A stretch of DNA of 64,000 nucleotides from Tillus elongatus (taxonomy: Eukaryota; Arthropoda; Insecta; Coleoptera; Cleridae): contig OZ023267.1 of assembly GCA_964006375.1 (NCBI GenBank), positions 15,263,471 through 15,327,470 of the forward strand, given 5' to 3'. Shown one piece after another: positions 39,644 through 53,893 of this stretch. The notes beneath the pieces were generated by a model. That model saw nothing but the letters and a program-made list of their open reading frames with translations. It did no database searches and was not told where the DNA came from. Numbering within the stretch: the first letter of the stretch is position 1; each line of letters starts with the position of its first letter. The translations under genes and the position numbers were made by a program.

Positions 39644-41789
39644 CCGGGTGTCAACGAATTTATTAGACAAGCCATAATTTCTATAGTATTAGGTGTATCA
39701 AAATGAGATTCGGTACAGGCAAATGGTACGTGAAGAGGATAGTTTTAGCATATTTTTCACTTTCCGCTCACTTCCGGTTTTACCGGAAATGGTCCAGGTT
39801 TTGAATTTTTAAATAGAACACCCTGTATATTTTCACATTTTCGGATTTCTGAGACAATTATTAATCAGAATGTGATATTTTCAAAAGTTTTTACGCCTAC
39901 TTGATTTTGAGACACTTTTAATATTGCATCTAGGTGGACATGATCGGACCAAAACTAATCTAAGTACCTTAGGTGATCTCAGAAAACTACAATCGCAAAG
40001 TTTTAGTGACTAGTATGATAGATATGAATAAGACAAGTTGGCAAAATTACATTTTCGTTTTTATTATTATTTATCAAATGGCGACACTTTTTTGACAAGC
40101 ATTTTCCGAAAAAAGGATTTTTGACGAATATAACGATGATAATTTATTTGCGATTGGATAAACAAATTTAACAAACTAACAAGTTAAGAAAAGAAAAATC
40201 AAGAGAACTAACAAAGTTAACAAAAAATAGCAACATTAACTAATAACTTCAACGACGAACTTAAATTATTTGAAATTACAATATCCGATTTTATTAAAAT
40301 TTTCACTGCAGTAATTGTTCAAACTGCATTCCTTCTTGTTCACGACACATTTCAGCCCGTTCAATTGTTTCTCTACACACGTTTTCTAACATTTGAGGCG
40401 TTATACTTCTAAATGCGTGTAGAATTCTTTCTTCTAAGATTTCAAGAGTGGCTGGAGCAGTTGCATAGTATACCCTTTCTTTAACATACCCCCAAATAAA
40501 GAAATCGAGCACAGTGAGATCCGGTGAGCGTGCAGGCCACCGTACGGGACCATTGGTTGCAATGACTTGATTATTAAAATGTTCTGTTAAGTAATTAAGA
40601 ACTTCTCTGGCATTGTGAGGCGGTGCTCCATCTTGTTGGAAGTAAATTCGCCGTAAAACTGCTAAAGGTAGATTATCAAGATGATCTTCGATTTCATTTT
40701 GAAGAAAACCTAAGTACCTAACCCCTGTTAACTGACCTTGAAACAATATTGGCCCAATTATTCTGTTTCGAATGATACCAGCCCAGACATTGACGCCAAA
40801 CCTTTCTTGAAAATTGCCCTCTCTCATTTGGTGTTGATTTTGTTGGGCCCAGTACCGAGTATTTTGCTTATTGAACATACCATTATTTGTAAATCGGGAT
40901 TCGTCGGAAAATAGAATGAAGTTGATAAAATTTGGGTTAACTCTTTGATTTTGAAGCAGCCAATCACAAAACAATACCCGTCTATCGCCATCGTCACCAT
41001 ACAAATGTTGATGTATCTGATACTTAAATGCTCGATACCCGTGGTTTTTCAGTATTTTTCTTGCCGATTCATGACTTATCTGCAGTTCTCGACTAATTTC
41101 TCTTAAAGAAACCGTTTTATCAACCTCAACCATGGCAAGAACGTCAATCTCAGTGTCTTCATTTATGATAAACCTCTGTTCCGCATCTCGATTTCCTCCT
41201 TGTCTGAAACGATTCTCAACATACGGAAAATATTGATGGGATGGATGTTGCCGATTGGGATATCTGTGAGCATACAACTCGGCAGCATTCCTTGAATTTC
41301 TATGACACTCTCCAAATATTAATAACATGTCCACTTTCTCACTTTGAGTATACATAATTGTGACAAGAAATTAAACTGAAATTTAACTAAACTTAAGTAA
41401 CTTCTATGTCTGTTCAAAAAGCGTATGTCACTGTCATTGTGAAAATCAGTGTTTTGGTTACCAAGGAAGTCTCGATGAAAACAACGGCAAAATATAGATA
41501 TATGCAATATTAAGTGGCTATAAAAAAATCAAGTAGGCGTAAAAACTTTTGAAAATGTCACATTCTGATTAAGAATTGTCTCAGAAATCCGAAAATGTGA
41601 AAATATACAGGGTGTTCTATTTAAAAATTCAAAACCTGGACCATTTCCGGTAAAACCGGAAGTGAGCGGAAAGTGAAAAATATGCTAAAACTATCCTCTT
41701 CACGTACCATTTGCCTGTACCGAATCTCATTTTGATACACCTAATACTATAGAAATTATGGCTTGTCTAATAAATTCGTTGACACCCGG
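39644..41789 (-). mobile_element. Well-preserved DD41D mariner transposon
   Basis: The ends CCGGGTGTCAACGAATTTAT and ATAAATTCGTTGACACCCGG are exact complements, flanked by TA at 39642-39643 and 41790-41791. Terminal inverted repeats run about 265 bp (39644-39908, 41525-41789), and I counted two mismatches between them. They include CTTCCGGTTTTACCGGAA. With an open transposase this is the youngest-looking DNA transposon in the window. Confidence 0.93.
40303..41355 (-). CDS. DD41D mariner-type transposase, intact frame (350 aa)
   Basis: Catalyses cut-and-paste transposition by binding the terminal repeats and cutting at TA targets. Residues 1-60 form a DUF4817-like helix-turn-helix (VDMLLIFGECHRNSRNAAEL), residues 75-115 a second HTH (SLREISRELQISHESARKIL). 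The catalytic triad is Asp151 (LFSDESRFTNN), Asp242 (FQQDGAPPHN) and Asp284 (RSPDLTVLDFF), with 41 residues between the last two. The DD41D spacing fits the rosa-type mariners. The start at 41355 matches the start of the related transposase in copy A. The frame has no stop or frameshift and ends about 660 bp inside the left element end. Whether it is transcribed is unknown. Confidence 0.93.
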   Translation of the reverse strand: MYTQSEKVDMLLIFGECHRNSRNAAELYAHRYPNRQHPSHQYFPYVENRFRQGGNRDAEQRFIINEDTEIDVLAMVEVDKTVSLREISRELQISHESARKILKNHGYRAFKYQIHQHLYGDDGDRRVLFCDWLLQNQRVNPNFINFILFSDESRFTNNGMFNKQNTRYWAQQNQHQMREGNFQERFGVNVWAGIIRNRIIGPILFQGQLTGVRYLGFLQNEIEDHLDNLPLAVLRRIYFQQDGAPPHNAREVLNYLTEHFNNQVIATNGPVRWPARSPDLTVLDFFIWGYVKERVYYATAPATLEILEERILHAFRSITPQMLENVCRETIERAEMCREQEGMQFEQLLQ

Positions 41790-41924
41790 TATATCCAACC
41801 GCCTGGATTAATACATGCAGGTTGGTGTTTTATTTGTTTATTTATCATTTTGAAATTGAAGTTAGTTATAAAATTGTACCTGTCAAGCAGACAATAGCAT
41901 GTGGAACACGATGACATTAGATCT

Positions 41925-42480
41925 AGTATAGTGCTGCTTCTAGAGTGCCACGGGGGTCTATTACAGGTCCCTCACTTTTAAATATATTTATAGACGACAT
42001 TACATGATCTCTGTTAACCATCTTTTATATACCGATGATTAAGCTTTTTCATACTGTCTCATATCAAGAAGATTGTCGTGGTTTGCAGTGGGAAGTATCA
42101 ATGTCTCCAAATGTCTTGTATAATCGCACCATCGTATAAAAGACCACTTGCTGTATCCTAATAATATCGGCGATGGAGTTTAAAAAAAATCAGCACTGTA
42201 AGAAACTTTGGAATCATTTTTTATCTGCGGTTGTGTCTTAATAACCATATAGAAAAAATATTTTAAACTATTGTACGACTTTCTGGTATATCGTTCGTAA
42301 CCGTAGGCAGTTTTCATATGGAGTTTTACTGAGATTGTTTAATGTCCTCAGTTCAACGTTCAATTCAGTTCAACAAGCTAACTTCAGAATTTAATTCCAT
42401 AGGCTAAAGAAGTTTTGAAATATGTAGCTATTTTTATATTGATCAACGCTTTTGTTCGTTCGGGAATTAGTACAGGCAAT
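41925..42480 (+). pseudogene. LINE reverse transcriptase fragment
   Basis: SRVPRGSITGPSLLNIFIDDI (motif B, first residue near 41942), then a decayed catalytic region (IPMIK for YADD), and RNFGIIF...NNHIEKIF downstream. Many stops. Clade not assigned. Confidence 0.7.
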
Positions 42481-42495
42481 AGAGATTTTTTTCTG

Positions 42496-43907
42496 CATTA
42501 AACTACAGGAGTTATTTTTTTTTTTGATAGATAGGTTCAGAATGACGTACTGAATGTAAAAACACAAAATCCTTACAAATTAGGAGGGCGGAAGTGCCGC
42601 CATTTTGAGAAAAACCGTTTCGACCTATATCTCCGTAACCGTGCACTTTAGACCAAAAATAGTAATGACCTTTATTGTAGATAATTGCATTTTTGTTAAA
42701 TATTCTTCTCATCTTTTTTGTTCAATTTTTTTTTTGGTATCACACACCGTTTACAACTTATACGACTATTAGCATTCATTTATTGACTTTTTTACCTATA
42801 TCTGTTAATAATTGTTTAAAAAATAAAATGCTTATAACTTAACTTTTCAATCGACAAATTTTCTAGAACCTTTACTTAAAACTTTTTTTTCTAAAATTAT
42901 TATTAGTGCATTCACTAATGAGGAGACCCCGACTTTTGAATTTTGAAAAAAAATTTTGAAATAGGCGCTAATTATGCCCCCTAGAACACATATCCGGGGT
43001 CAGTTTCAATTTTTATATGTATATATAAATATAACTCAAAAACGAATGGGCCGATTTTAATTAAATTAGGTGAATACCTTCCTCCTGTAAGTGGCTTGGA
43101 TAAGTTCGTTAGCCAAGAAAATCGGTCCAGGATTTTGTGTTTTCTTTCGAAAAAAAAATCATACCTCCGGAAATAACAAAGTAAGGGCAACTAAATTTGG
43201 TACACGGTTTTATGTCATAGGTAAATTACCTACCAAAATTTAGGTCTCTAGGTTCAGACACAAAAAAATTATAGGCATTTAAAGAAAAATAAATTGGGGT
43301 TTTCCTCAAAACGTCAAAGTCTCGAATTAAAACGTCAAAATTGGCAACATTTACGCAAAGAACCTGAAACTAATATAAGCTATGGAAAGAAAATGTGTCA
43401 AGAACAATGTTTTACAAAGCCTGAAGTCTTAGCTTCAACCGTCATTGTCCTTCATTTTACTAAAATATTTCCAGAAAAATTTGTCGATTGAAAAGTGCAA
43501 CATTTAACGCGTTATAACTTTGAAAATATTGATTTTATAAAAAAAAGTTTTTAGTAAAAATTGTAGAAAATTTGTCGATTGAAAAGTTAAGTTATAAGCA
43601 TTTTATTTTTTTAACAATTATTAACAGATATAGGTAAAAAAGTCAATAAATGAATGCTAATAGTCGTATAAGTTGTAAACGGTGAGTGATACAAAAAAAA
43701 AAATTTAACAAAAATGCAATTATCTACAATAAAGGTCATTACCATTTTTGGTCTAAAATGCACGGTTATGGAGATATAGACCGAAACAGTTTTTATCAAA
43801 ATGGCGGCACTTCCGCACTCCTAATTTGTAAGGATTTTGTGTATTTACATTCAGTACGTAATTCTGAACCTATCTATCAAAAAAAACTCTTGTAGTTTAG
43901 TGCATTA
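42496..43907. mobile_element. Foldback element with about 370-bp arms, holding an HTA piece
   Basis: The left arm 42496-42870 (TGCATTAAACTACAGGAGTT to TCGACAAATTTTCTAG) is complementary to 43550-43907 (AGAAAATTTGTCGATTGAAA to CTTGTAGTTTAGTGCA). A sub-arm repeat (GTCGATTGAAAAGT) recurs at 43483 and 43575. The loop contains HTA sequence 42905-43490. No coding frame. Confidence 0.85.
42905..43490 (+). repeat. HTA element lacking a TA array, inside a foldback element
   Basis: CACTAATGAGGAGACCCCGA, CATATCCGGGGTCAGTTTCA, a vestigial TATATGTATATATAAATATA, then the right flank to about 43490. Confidence 0.8.
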
Positions 43908-44387
43908 TGGACAAGAGTAACGGGCTCCTCTATTGCATGTACTAAATAGAACATTATTCTCTTATTTGGTACCTTTATATGAAAGTCATGAAAAGAAGTG
44001 AAAAAAGTAAAACGAGATTTTTCAAATATTTTGCGTTTACTCTATGGTTGGTATGCATCTATTAGATAGCCACACAATATTTCGGAAATATTATCTCTTA
44101 GCGGTGAAGGCAATTCCATTCAGTTATATTTCTCAATAAAGTGATATGTGTTTCTTTTTGTAGATTTTATTTAGCTTTATTTTTATAACGAATCATATAT
44201 TTGCCATAAAAAAGTATCTTCTTGCCGTTAACTGGCTTTGGCTATTACATTGTAGTATTTTTTAAATAAATAAATAACAATTCAAAACTTTTAAATTGCT
44301 TGACTTATAAGAACTAAATAAATGAATGAGTGACATTTTCTTTTACTAAAAATTGACATCAGAACTAACTTTTCCAGAAAAAAAAAT
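43908..44387. other. Stretch with no recognised gene
   Basis: No recognised frame or repeat. Confidence 0.4.
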
Positions 44388-46030
<1,643 letters not shown>

Positions 46031-46711
46031 GGTTACGAATTTTATGAATGGTATTATATGTTCGTTAACACATGATATAAAGTAGTTCTGCTCGTAGCTT
46101 TAGCTCATATCATGCAATTTTTGTGACACGTTTTAATTCCATATCAATAATGACCATTGTTTTGATCGTTGGTTGCCTTGGTTCTTCATGCAATTTATCG
46201 CCAACACTATGTACAAAAAATGTGCGTCGATTCTGGCTATTTCATTTTCCATTAGAAAAAGGCGGACTTTTAGCCAATGCAATAGAAGCGTATATAAATA
46301 TTTCATGTCCAGCAACTACTGCACGAAACACAATTTAGGTTAATGCAAATTCGATTTTTCATCACGACAATTGAAGTTATGTTCACTTCCGTGGCGCCAG
46401 TACATTTATTATTTACTGCAATTTTACAATATTCGACAAATGAACACAAAGTATCAATATAATAGAACATTTCAACTTTACGAGGGTGTATTAGAAAGTT
46501 CGTAGCTTACTCTGGAAGTGTGTGTGTGTGTGGGTGCTATCGCATTTTCTTACTGTAGAAGCAAACGGCATAATCTCTCATTAATGGAATCTATTGTCCT
46601 GAGAATAAATGTCAGCTATTTTGGGAAGAAATGCTTATTAATATTTGGCAAAATACGTCGCAAGTTATACAGCTTATTACATTGACATATTTTTTTTAAA
46701 ATATTCCAACA
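46031..46711. other. Stretch with no recognised gene
   Basis: A GT run at about 46519-46532 and a mariner-like TACGAGGGTGTATTAGAAAG near 46480 are the only notable pieces. Confidence 0.35.
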
Positions 46712-47449
46712 ACACAACACAGGGCTTACAGCCTAAATACTATCGTACTGTGGGTGTCGACAAAGAGGAAAGAGGCAACTTGTTAATTCTGGACTTGAAG
46801 GTTTGGAGGTCCGGAGGAGAAGGAAAAACATGTGCCGTCAAGGAATTCCAAAACTTGGAAGTCCTCGGGACAAAAGAGCGGGCGTAACAAGATGTTCTAT
46901 GTCTGGTGACCTGAACAGTAAAAGGGTACATTCGCTCTGTTCCCCTGGTAGATCTGCTGGGGGCAGCAGGTGGGGGAACTATGGAAGAAAGCTCCGCTGA
47001 GCAGCGCCCGTGCAGATATCTATAAAAGAGAGAAAGAGGTCACCAACGGCACGTCGGTGGGCAAGGGATGGCAGCCTTTGGGTAAGGGTAGGGTCACCGA
47101 TGAGACGTATAACTCTCTTCTGAATGGAGTCCAGGATAGCGAGTGTAGAAACGGCAGCGGCACCCCAGATATGGGAGCAGTATTCGAGGGTAGGTCTTAT
47201 TTGTGAAGTATATAAGGCCTAGAGATTAGCTGGTGAAAAGTATTTGCGAGCCCGGAAGAGGAAACCTAATTTCCTAGCAGCCGCTTCTGCAATTGATGTG
47301 ACATGTTGGTGCCAATTGAGATTTCGATTCACAAAAATGCCAACTAGTGAAAAGGACTCATTACTTTGAATAACTTGCTTGCTCATTGTGATGGGTCTAG
47401 GGCTGGTGTATCTCTTATGAGATAGAAAGCAAGACTGAGATTTGGTGGA
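46712..47449 (-). pseudogene. LINE B, 3' half
   Basis: The minus strand gives the thumb (NWHQHVTSIAEAAARKLGFL), SHIWGAAAVSTLAILDSIQK and FVPRTSKFWNSLTAHVFPSP near the 3' end (46740-46931). Ends AGGCTGTAAGCCCTGTGTTG. Upstream it breaks off at about 47449 directly against a truncated mariner end. Confidence 0.88.
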
Positions 47450-49364
47450 GTTACGTCCAGAGAATTTTTTTTAAGAAACGCTGAAACACGTCAATTTTAA
47501 TATTGAGGTGGGCATGTTTCGACATGAAACTCAACTTTGTCACATCAACCCCTTAAGGGTAGTGATAACAACCCTTATATTTTAAATAGGGAACATGGGT
47601 CGACTGTTACATCATTTGAAAGCTCTTTCTCTTTTGAATTCAGTACACACATTTTTTTGGAAGTTTTATCAACTCGTTTAAAAATTATTCACAGTTGGAG
47701 TTGCAAGAACGTATTTCATTCATTGTGATAAAAATGTACCAATTAGTCAATTTTTCGTTAAAAAATACTAAAAAACAAAACCAAACGTTCAAAAATGTTT
47801 ATTCAGTTAAGTAAGTGTTCAAATTGTTGACCACCAGCTTCCATACAAAAGTAAAAATTTTGTTCAAAACGAGCTCTGACATTCTGGGACATTTGTAGAG
47901 TTATTAGACGGCATTCTGTAACAATAATCCTAATTCTTCCAGAGACTGTGGTTCTGTTGCGTAAATACTACTCTTTAAATGGCCCCAAAGAAAAAAGTCT
48001 AAAGGAGTTAATTTCATTCCTCCATTCATTAAAGGAGTTAAATCCGGTAACCTAGGGGGCCACTCAATAGCACCTCTACGCCCAATCCATTGTCTTGGAA
48101 ACTCTCTGTTCAAAAACTTCCTAACACGTTGTAAAAAATGCGGAGAAGCTCCATCTTGTTGAAACACTAATTGATTTTCTTGATAGCGATCATCATTTTC
48201 AACTATGTCAATTAGTACAGGGTAAACGATATATTCTAGTAACTCTAAACACGTTTCGCCACTTAAATTGCCATCAAGAAAAATTGGTCCGATTAAACGG
48301 TCTCCAAAAATGCCAGTCCAGACATTCAATTTCTGTGGAGTTTGAGTGTGGACTTCGTGAAAATTTATTGGATTATTATCTGCCTAATAACGACAATTAT
48401 GACGATTGACTGTAGAGTTTAATAAAAACATACACTTGTCTGAAAAACAGATATTGAACAGAAAGTTCCCGTTATCAGCTATTCGTGCAGTCATAACTTC
48501 ACAAAACTCCAGCAAATCATCTTCATTAAGTTGTTGTACAAGATGAATTTTATACGGGTGAAATTTATGATGCCTCAATATTCGCTGAATAGTTCTTCTT
48601 TTGATGTTTGGAACAGTGGCCAATTTTCTCGTGCTCAAAGTTGGCTCTGCAGCAATTTGTCCTAAAACTTCAATCACAGCAGTCTCATTTCTAACCGGAA
48701 ATTCACGTTCAGGATTCCGTTCTTTGTTGGCTACTGAACCACTTTGTCGAAACTTTGTAACTAACTCCAGAATGTATTTTCTGATAATATGTCTGTTCGG
48801 ATGTCGTTCATTAAACAAATTTGCGGTGCGGTTGGCACAGGCATCGTTTTTGAAAAAAAGAGTAATTATTTCAATTCTTTCTTCTACAGAATACACCATT
48901 GTGAAACTAATTTTCGGTAGTACTATCAAGTATCAAACCGACCGATAAACTGAAATAATAAACCGCATTTCTCTCATTCCGATAAGAAATATTCTAATAG
49001 TCAATTTTTTGTTTACAAACCAACAAAACATTGACTATCAGCACATTTCTTATCGGAATGAGTAAAATGCGTTTTTGCATCTTCAACTGTGTATAATTTT
49101 TAACCAAGTTAAAAAAACTTCCAAAAACTTAGTGTGCTGAATTCACAAAAGAAAGAGCTTTCAAATGATATAACACTCGACCCATGTTCCCTATTTAAAA
49201 TATGAGGGTTGTTATCACCACCACCATCACTTGAGGGGTTGATGTGACAAAGTTGAGTTTTATGTCAAAACATGTCCCCCTCAATATTAAAATTGACGTA
49301 TTTCAGCGTTTCTTAAAAAATAATTCTCTGGACGCAAATCGGTCTGTTTCGTTTTCAATGCGCC

Positions 49365-49368
<4 letters not shown>
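47450..49368 (-). mobile_element. Mariner-type element, copy B, left end clipped
   Basis: The right end is perfect (CATTGCGCC-type complement, TTTTCAATGCGCCACCC before TA). The left end begins at about ACGTCCAGAGAATTTTTTTT, lacking the first 35 or so bases, at the junction with LINE B. Same family as copy A; both long inverted repeats are otherwise present. Confidence 0.88.
47904..48929 (-). pseudogene. Mariner-type transposase, copy B (inactivated)
   Basis: N-terminal helix-turn-helix (MVYSVEERIEIITLFF) and FSDKCMFLLNS (first Asp) are in the 48384-48929 segment. A TAG (Trp in copy A) stops the frame at about 48384; the same frame then continues through FQQDGASPH (second Asp). The third block carries a 30-bp tandem duplication (48001-48040) that reads LTPLMNGGMKLTPLDFF, so the last Asp is displaced by ten residues. 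Three residues are missing after NEDD relative to copy A. The C-terminus is frameshifted near 47930. Confidence 0.9.

Positions 49369-49448
<80 letters not shown>
49369..49448. repeat. (TA)40 array between mariner copy B and HTA
   Basis: Pure TA array with mariner on the left and HTA left flank on the right. Confidence 0.95.
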
Positions 49449-49453
<5 letters not shown>

Positions 49454-49580
49454 ATTAACTGACCCTGGATATGCGTTTCGGGAGCCCTAACTCGCGCTCA
49501 TCTGAAGAGATTTTCCGAAAGTCTTACCATCGATACCTCTCTATTAGTGAATTTTCTTAATGAAAATTCACTAACAAGTA
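49449..49580 (-). repeat. HTA left flank and hairpin (reverse)
   Basis: ACTGACCCTGGATATGCGTT, CGCGCTCATCTGAAGAGATT, and hairpin TTAGTGAATTTTC / GAAAATTCACTAA. Confidence 0.85.
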
Positions 49581-50389
49581 ATAGGCTTAGTATCTTATGT
49601 GAATCACCTATAAATTAGATGCAATAAGCCGCTAAACATAAACTTATGTATTTCGTTAATGGTACTAAATTTAAAATAATTTAATGCCTCACTTAGTTTT
49701 TAAAGATATTGCACCAGGATTTTTTAATTAAATTCGATAGCTTTCTATTAAAAAGCTTCGTGCTTTAACGATTTAGCATTCCTAAAAAACTCGCATCTTG
49801 AGTTTAAATTAAAAATATCTATTCAGGGCGCTCTTTTCGAGGTTAGTTCTAGACAAAAAAAATGGTAACACTAAAAAAGCAGGTAAAAGCCGTGATTTGA
49901 CCAGTTTCAGACATAGTAGAAGGGTTGGGACTAGTAGGTAGAAACGCAGCTGGAAACAGAGAGAACGATTCTTTCCATCTAGATAATTATTAGATGCACC
50001 TGTGCAATGGCTGATGTTACGCAACCCTTTCCCTGATGAGATGACGGGCGAATTCTTTAATGTAAAAGGGTGAGCCAAAACTTCCTTCAATCTAAGTCTG
50101 TTTATTTACCAGAAATAAACTAGGTCAAGCCAGTTGGCACTCTGTATTCGTCGTCTATGTATGTATCGAACCTTGGCAGGTGTTAAATCTAACTCTTAAT
50201 TCCTTGCTACTGTGTTATACCTACAATATGACACATAATAATTTTAACCAACGTCGGAGGCAATGGAAAAAGTTTCGAGTTTATTTAAATATAAAAGACT
50301 GAGAAAATATAAGTCTGGACGCAAAATGTCCGTTATGGCAGCAAATATTATTATTTTTTTTATTATTATTTTAGTTGACACACCACGAG
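49581..50389. other. Stretch with no recognised gene
   Basis: No recognised frame or repeat. Confidence 0.4.
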
Positions 50390-52025
50390 TGCACACAGCC
50401 TAAATACTATCATACCATGGGTGTCGACAAGGAGGAAAGAGGAAACTTGTTAATTCTGGACTTGAAGATGTGGAGGTTCGGAGGAGAAGGAAAAACATGT
50501 GCCGGCAAGGAATTCCACAACTTGTAAGTCCTCGGGACAAAAGAGCAGGCATAACAAGATATTCTATGTCTGGTGACCTGGACAGTAAAAGGGTTCTGTT
50601 CCCCTGGTAAATCAGTTGGGGGCAGCAGGTGGAGGAACTATGGAAGAAAGCTCCTCTGAGCAGTGCCCGTGCGGATATCTATAAAAAAAGAGAGGTCACC
50701 AACGGCACGTCGGTGGGCAAAGGATGGCAGCCCTTAGATGAGGGTAGGGTCACCGATGAGACGTATAGCTCTCTTCTGAATGGAGTGCAGGATAGCGAGT
50801 GTAGAAGCGGCAGCGGCACCCCAGATGTGAGAGCAGTATTCGAGGTTTGGCCTTATTTGTGAAGTATATAAGGTATAGAGATTAGCTGGTGATAAGTATT
50901 TGCGAGCCCGGAAGAGGAAACCTAATTTCTTAGCAGCCGCTTCTGCAATTGATGTGACATGGTGGTGCCAATTGAAATTTCGATCCACAGAAATGCCAAC
51001 AAATGAAAAGGACTCAATACTTTGAAGAACTTGGTTGTTCATTGTGATGGGTCTAGGGCTGGTGTATCTCTTATGAGAAAGAAAGAGAGACTGAGATTTG
51101 GTGGGGTTGAATTGTACAAGATTTATACTTCCCCAGTCTAATATTTTTTGGAGATCCACGGAGACAGAACCCTCCATGAGCCTGCGCTCCTCACTTAATT
51201 GGGCTAAAGGCTTAGAATATTGTATATTTGAGTGGAAGGTGCTGTCGTCCGCGTAACTGTAAACTGGGTTAGATGTGCTAGAGAGGAGGTCATTGATGTG
51301 GAAAAGAAACAAAGTAGGGGCTAAAGCTGAACATTGAGGAACTCCTGCATAAATTGGATACAGTTTAGAGGAATGGCCATCAACGACAACAGAAATGCTC
51401 CGGTTGGAGAGGAAATTTGCTGTCCAGGTACAGAGTTTTGGTGGTAGGCCATATGCTGGAGGTTTATTAAGCAGCGCTGCGTGCCAGACCTCGTCGAATG
51501 CTTTGGATATGTTTAGAGCGACAATCTGGGAATCACCGTGTAGTTCCATAGACTTGTTCTAAGAATGGGTGACAAAGAAAGGAGGTCGGCAGTCGATCTG
51601 CGCTGACGGAATCCATGCTGCCTGCCATGGTTTAGACTGTGTTTTTCAAGAAATTTTAGTAATTCGGTGTTTATATACTTTTCCATCACATTATAGACGA
51701 CTGAAAGGAGAGAAATAGGCCTGTAATTGCTAGGAAGCGCTTTGGATCCTTTCTTGGGGACGGGTTGTACTTGAGCAGTTTTCTAGTTACTAGGGAATAT
51801 GCCTTTATTGTAAGATGTCTGAAACAGACGAGTCAGGACAGGAGCAAGTTCTGGTGTGCATGTTTTGAGAACAATTGTTGGGATTTTGTCAAGGCCAGAG
51901 GCTTTCCTGGTATTAAGAGAAGAGAGCATCTTTCGTATCTTTTTAGATATGAAAATGATATCCGTCATTTTATGCGCGACATTGGGGACTGTATATGGTC
52001 ACAGAGAAACATCAATACTTCAACT
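50390..52025 (-). pseudogene. LINE B, longest copy (reverse transcriptase)
   Basis: The minus strand starts near 51985 (MTDIIFISKKIRKMLSSLNT), continues RKASGLDKIPTIVLK, a TAG at about 51783, SNYRPISLLSVVYNVMEKYI, another TAG near 51560, then a 271-residue open block (50734-51549) with ALNISKAFDEVWH (motif A), AGVPQCSALAPTLFLFHIND (motif B), YSYADDST (motif C), the thumb and SHIWGAAAASTLA. The 3' end is frameshifted. Both stops fall where Trp would fit. Endonuclease and ORF1 are absent. Clade unassigned within the Jockey-like group. Confidence 0.92.
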
Positions 52026-52069
52026 TGACGAGAAATACATACGTTCCCTCTGAAACGTACACACAATAA

Positions 52070-52225
52070 GTTTGCTATTTCCGAAAATACAAAAATTTTC
52101 CGAAAGAGAACCCGAAAACTTCTTCCAATTTTCCTGGCTAACGAATTTACCCAAGTCATTTAGTAGAGGACACGCGTACCCAATCTCATAAAAATCGTTT
52201 CATCATTTCTCTATTTATCGTGGTA
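52070..52225 (-). repeat. HTA right-flank fragment
   Basis: TTTCCGAAAGAGAACCCGAA and TTCCTGGCTAACGAATTTAC match the block before TA arrays. Confidence 0.6.
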
Positions 52226-52254
52226 AAATATATAAGTGAGAATATTGATTCTCG

Positions 52255-52415
52255 GTAAGCACACTTGGAGAACCTAAATCACCACAACACATTTAAAAAA
52301 AACTTGACGATCGTTTCACTAACCAAGTCATCAGAGGATGAATAATTCTTATTCAGAAACGATCCACAGGTTTTTTTTAATGTGTTGTGGTGATTTGGGT
52401 TCTCCAAGTGTGCAT
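52255..52415. mobile_element. Small palindrome with hammerhead-like stem
   Basis: ACACTTGGAGAACCTAAATC...TTTAAAAAAAACTTG pairs with CAGGTTTTTTTTAATGTGTT...GGTTCTCCAAGTGT. The loop carries CAGAGGAUGAAUAA...UUAUUCAGAAACGAUC (52330-52363), a near-hammerhead core. Confidence 0.7.
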
Positions 52416-52439
52416 ATCAGTGCTCATCACAGGTTCCTA

Positions 52440-52725
52440 TCTTCACTTATTGATTCTCGGGTTGAACGTCGTTCAGAATTTGTTGAACACGCGATTTGGG
52501 CTCCCGTTTTGTAGTGACACTGAGGAAATACTAAGGGAAATTATTTTTAAGGCATCAATCTACCGATTTAGATCGGCGGACAAGGGTAGGTTGGATTGTT
52601 GCAGTTCGATTTCAGTGCCTCAATCTACCGACTCTCCAAATTTCACTGGAAGTCGTCTCTAAGAGTCATCAACACTAGACCTGAGGGAGATCTGACTGCC
52701 GTTTGAAGGTGCTTTGGTGTTTATA
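52440..52725 (-). mobile_element. Diverged Penelope tail
   Basis: TTGATTCTCGGGTTGAACG, GGCTCCCGTTTTG and the CCTCAATCTACCGACTCTCC block parallel the PLE tail at 19622 with many substitutions. Confidence 0.65.
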
Positions 52726-53374
52726 AGAAGATAGCAATGATAAATATCGAATTTGGGACACACTGTATGTGTTAAATTGTTTAAATGTATGTCGGTGATT
52801 AACGTAAAAACAAAAATAATTACTAAATTCAATGTTTATCAAAGCAAAAACCAATTTGCCCTTCACCAGATTCATTATCGAGTGGAATCTTTTCGTACAA
52901 AATTAGTAATCGCTGAGTAACATTGTTAAAAAAAAAACATCCAGGTGAAGCATTCTGCATATTTATGTGTGTGTGTGTGTACGAATTGTACGATGTTTGT
53001 CGTACGTTTTGTGTCAAGGTTGGTACGAATGCTAATTTGATTGCCATTTCTATATGTGAACAACACGCAAAATAGAAAGGTGTCAGTGTACGAATGTAGA
53101 ACAAGGCTCTCATTTGGCATATTTTAACATATGTCACTAAATTATTATTCATTTTAACCTTAAAGAATTTGCGTACCTAATAATTAGAAGTCGTAAATTC
53201 CAAATAATGTTGATTAGACAAAAACCAATGAAATTATCTTATCAATGGATTTGTGTCGAAACTTGAATTTTTACTAATGGTAATGGTCTTGCCATACGAG
53301 GACAATTCAAACCTTATCAGCAGTTTATTCGCTTTTCAGGCAATATAAAGTATGAACTAAAATAATTATCAATC
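52726..53374. other. Stretch with no recognised gene
   Basis: A GT run at 52966-52980; nothing else recognised. Confidence 0.4.

Positions 53375-53893
<519 letters not shown>

Noticed and set aside
46123..46338. 71-residue frame with a hydrophobic N-terminus resembling a signal peptide
   Set aside because: No family resemblance, isolated, short, and a competing frame on the other strand; likely chance.
46480..46500. Mariner-like terminal sequence TACGAGGGTGTATTAGAAAG
   Set aside because: Only one short end was found, with no partner or transposase nearby.
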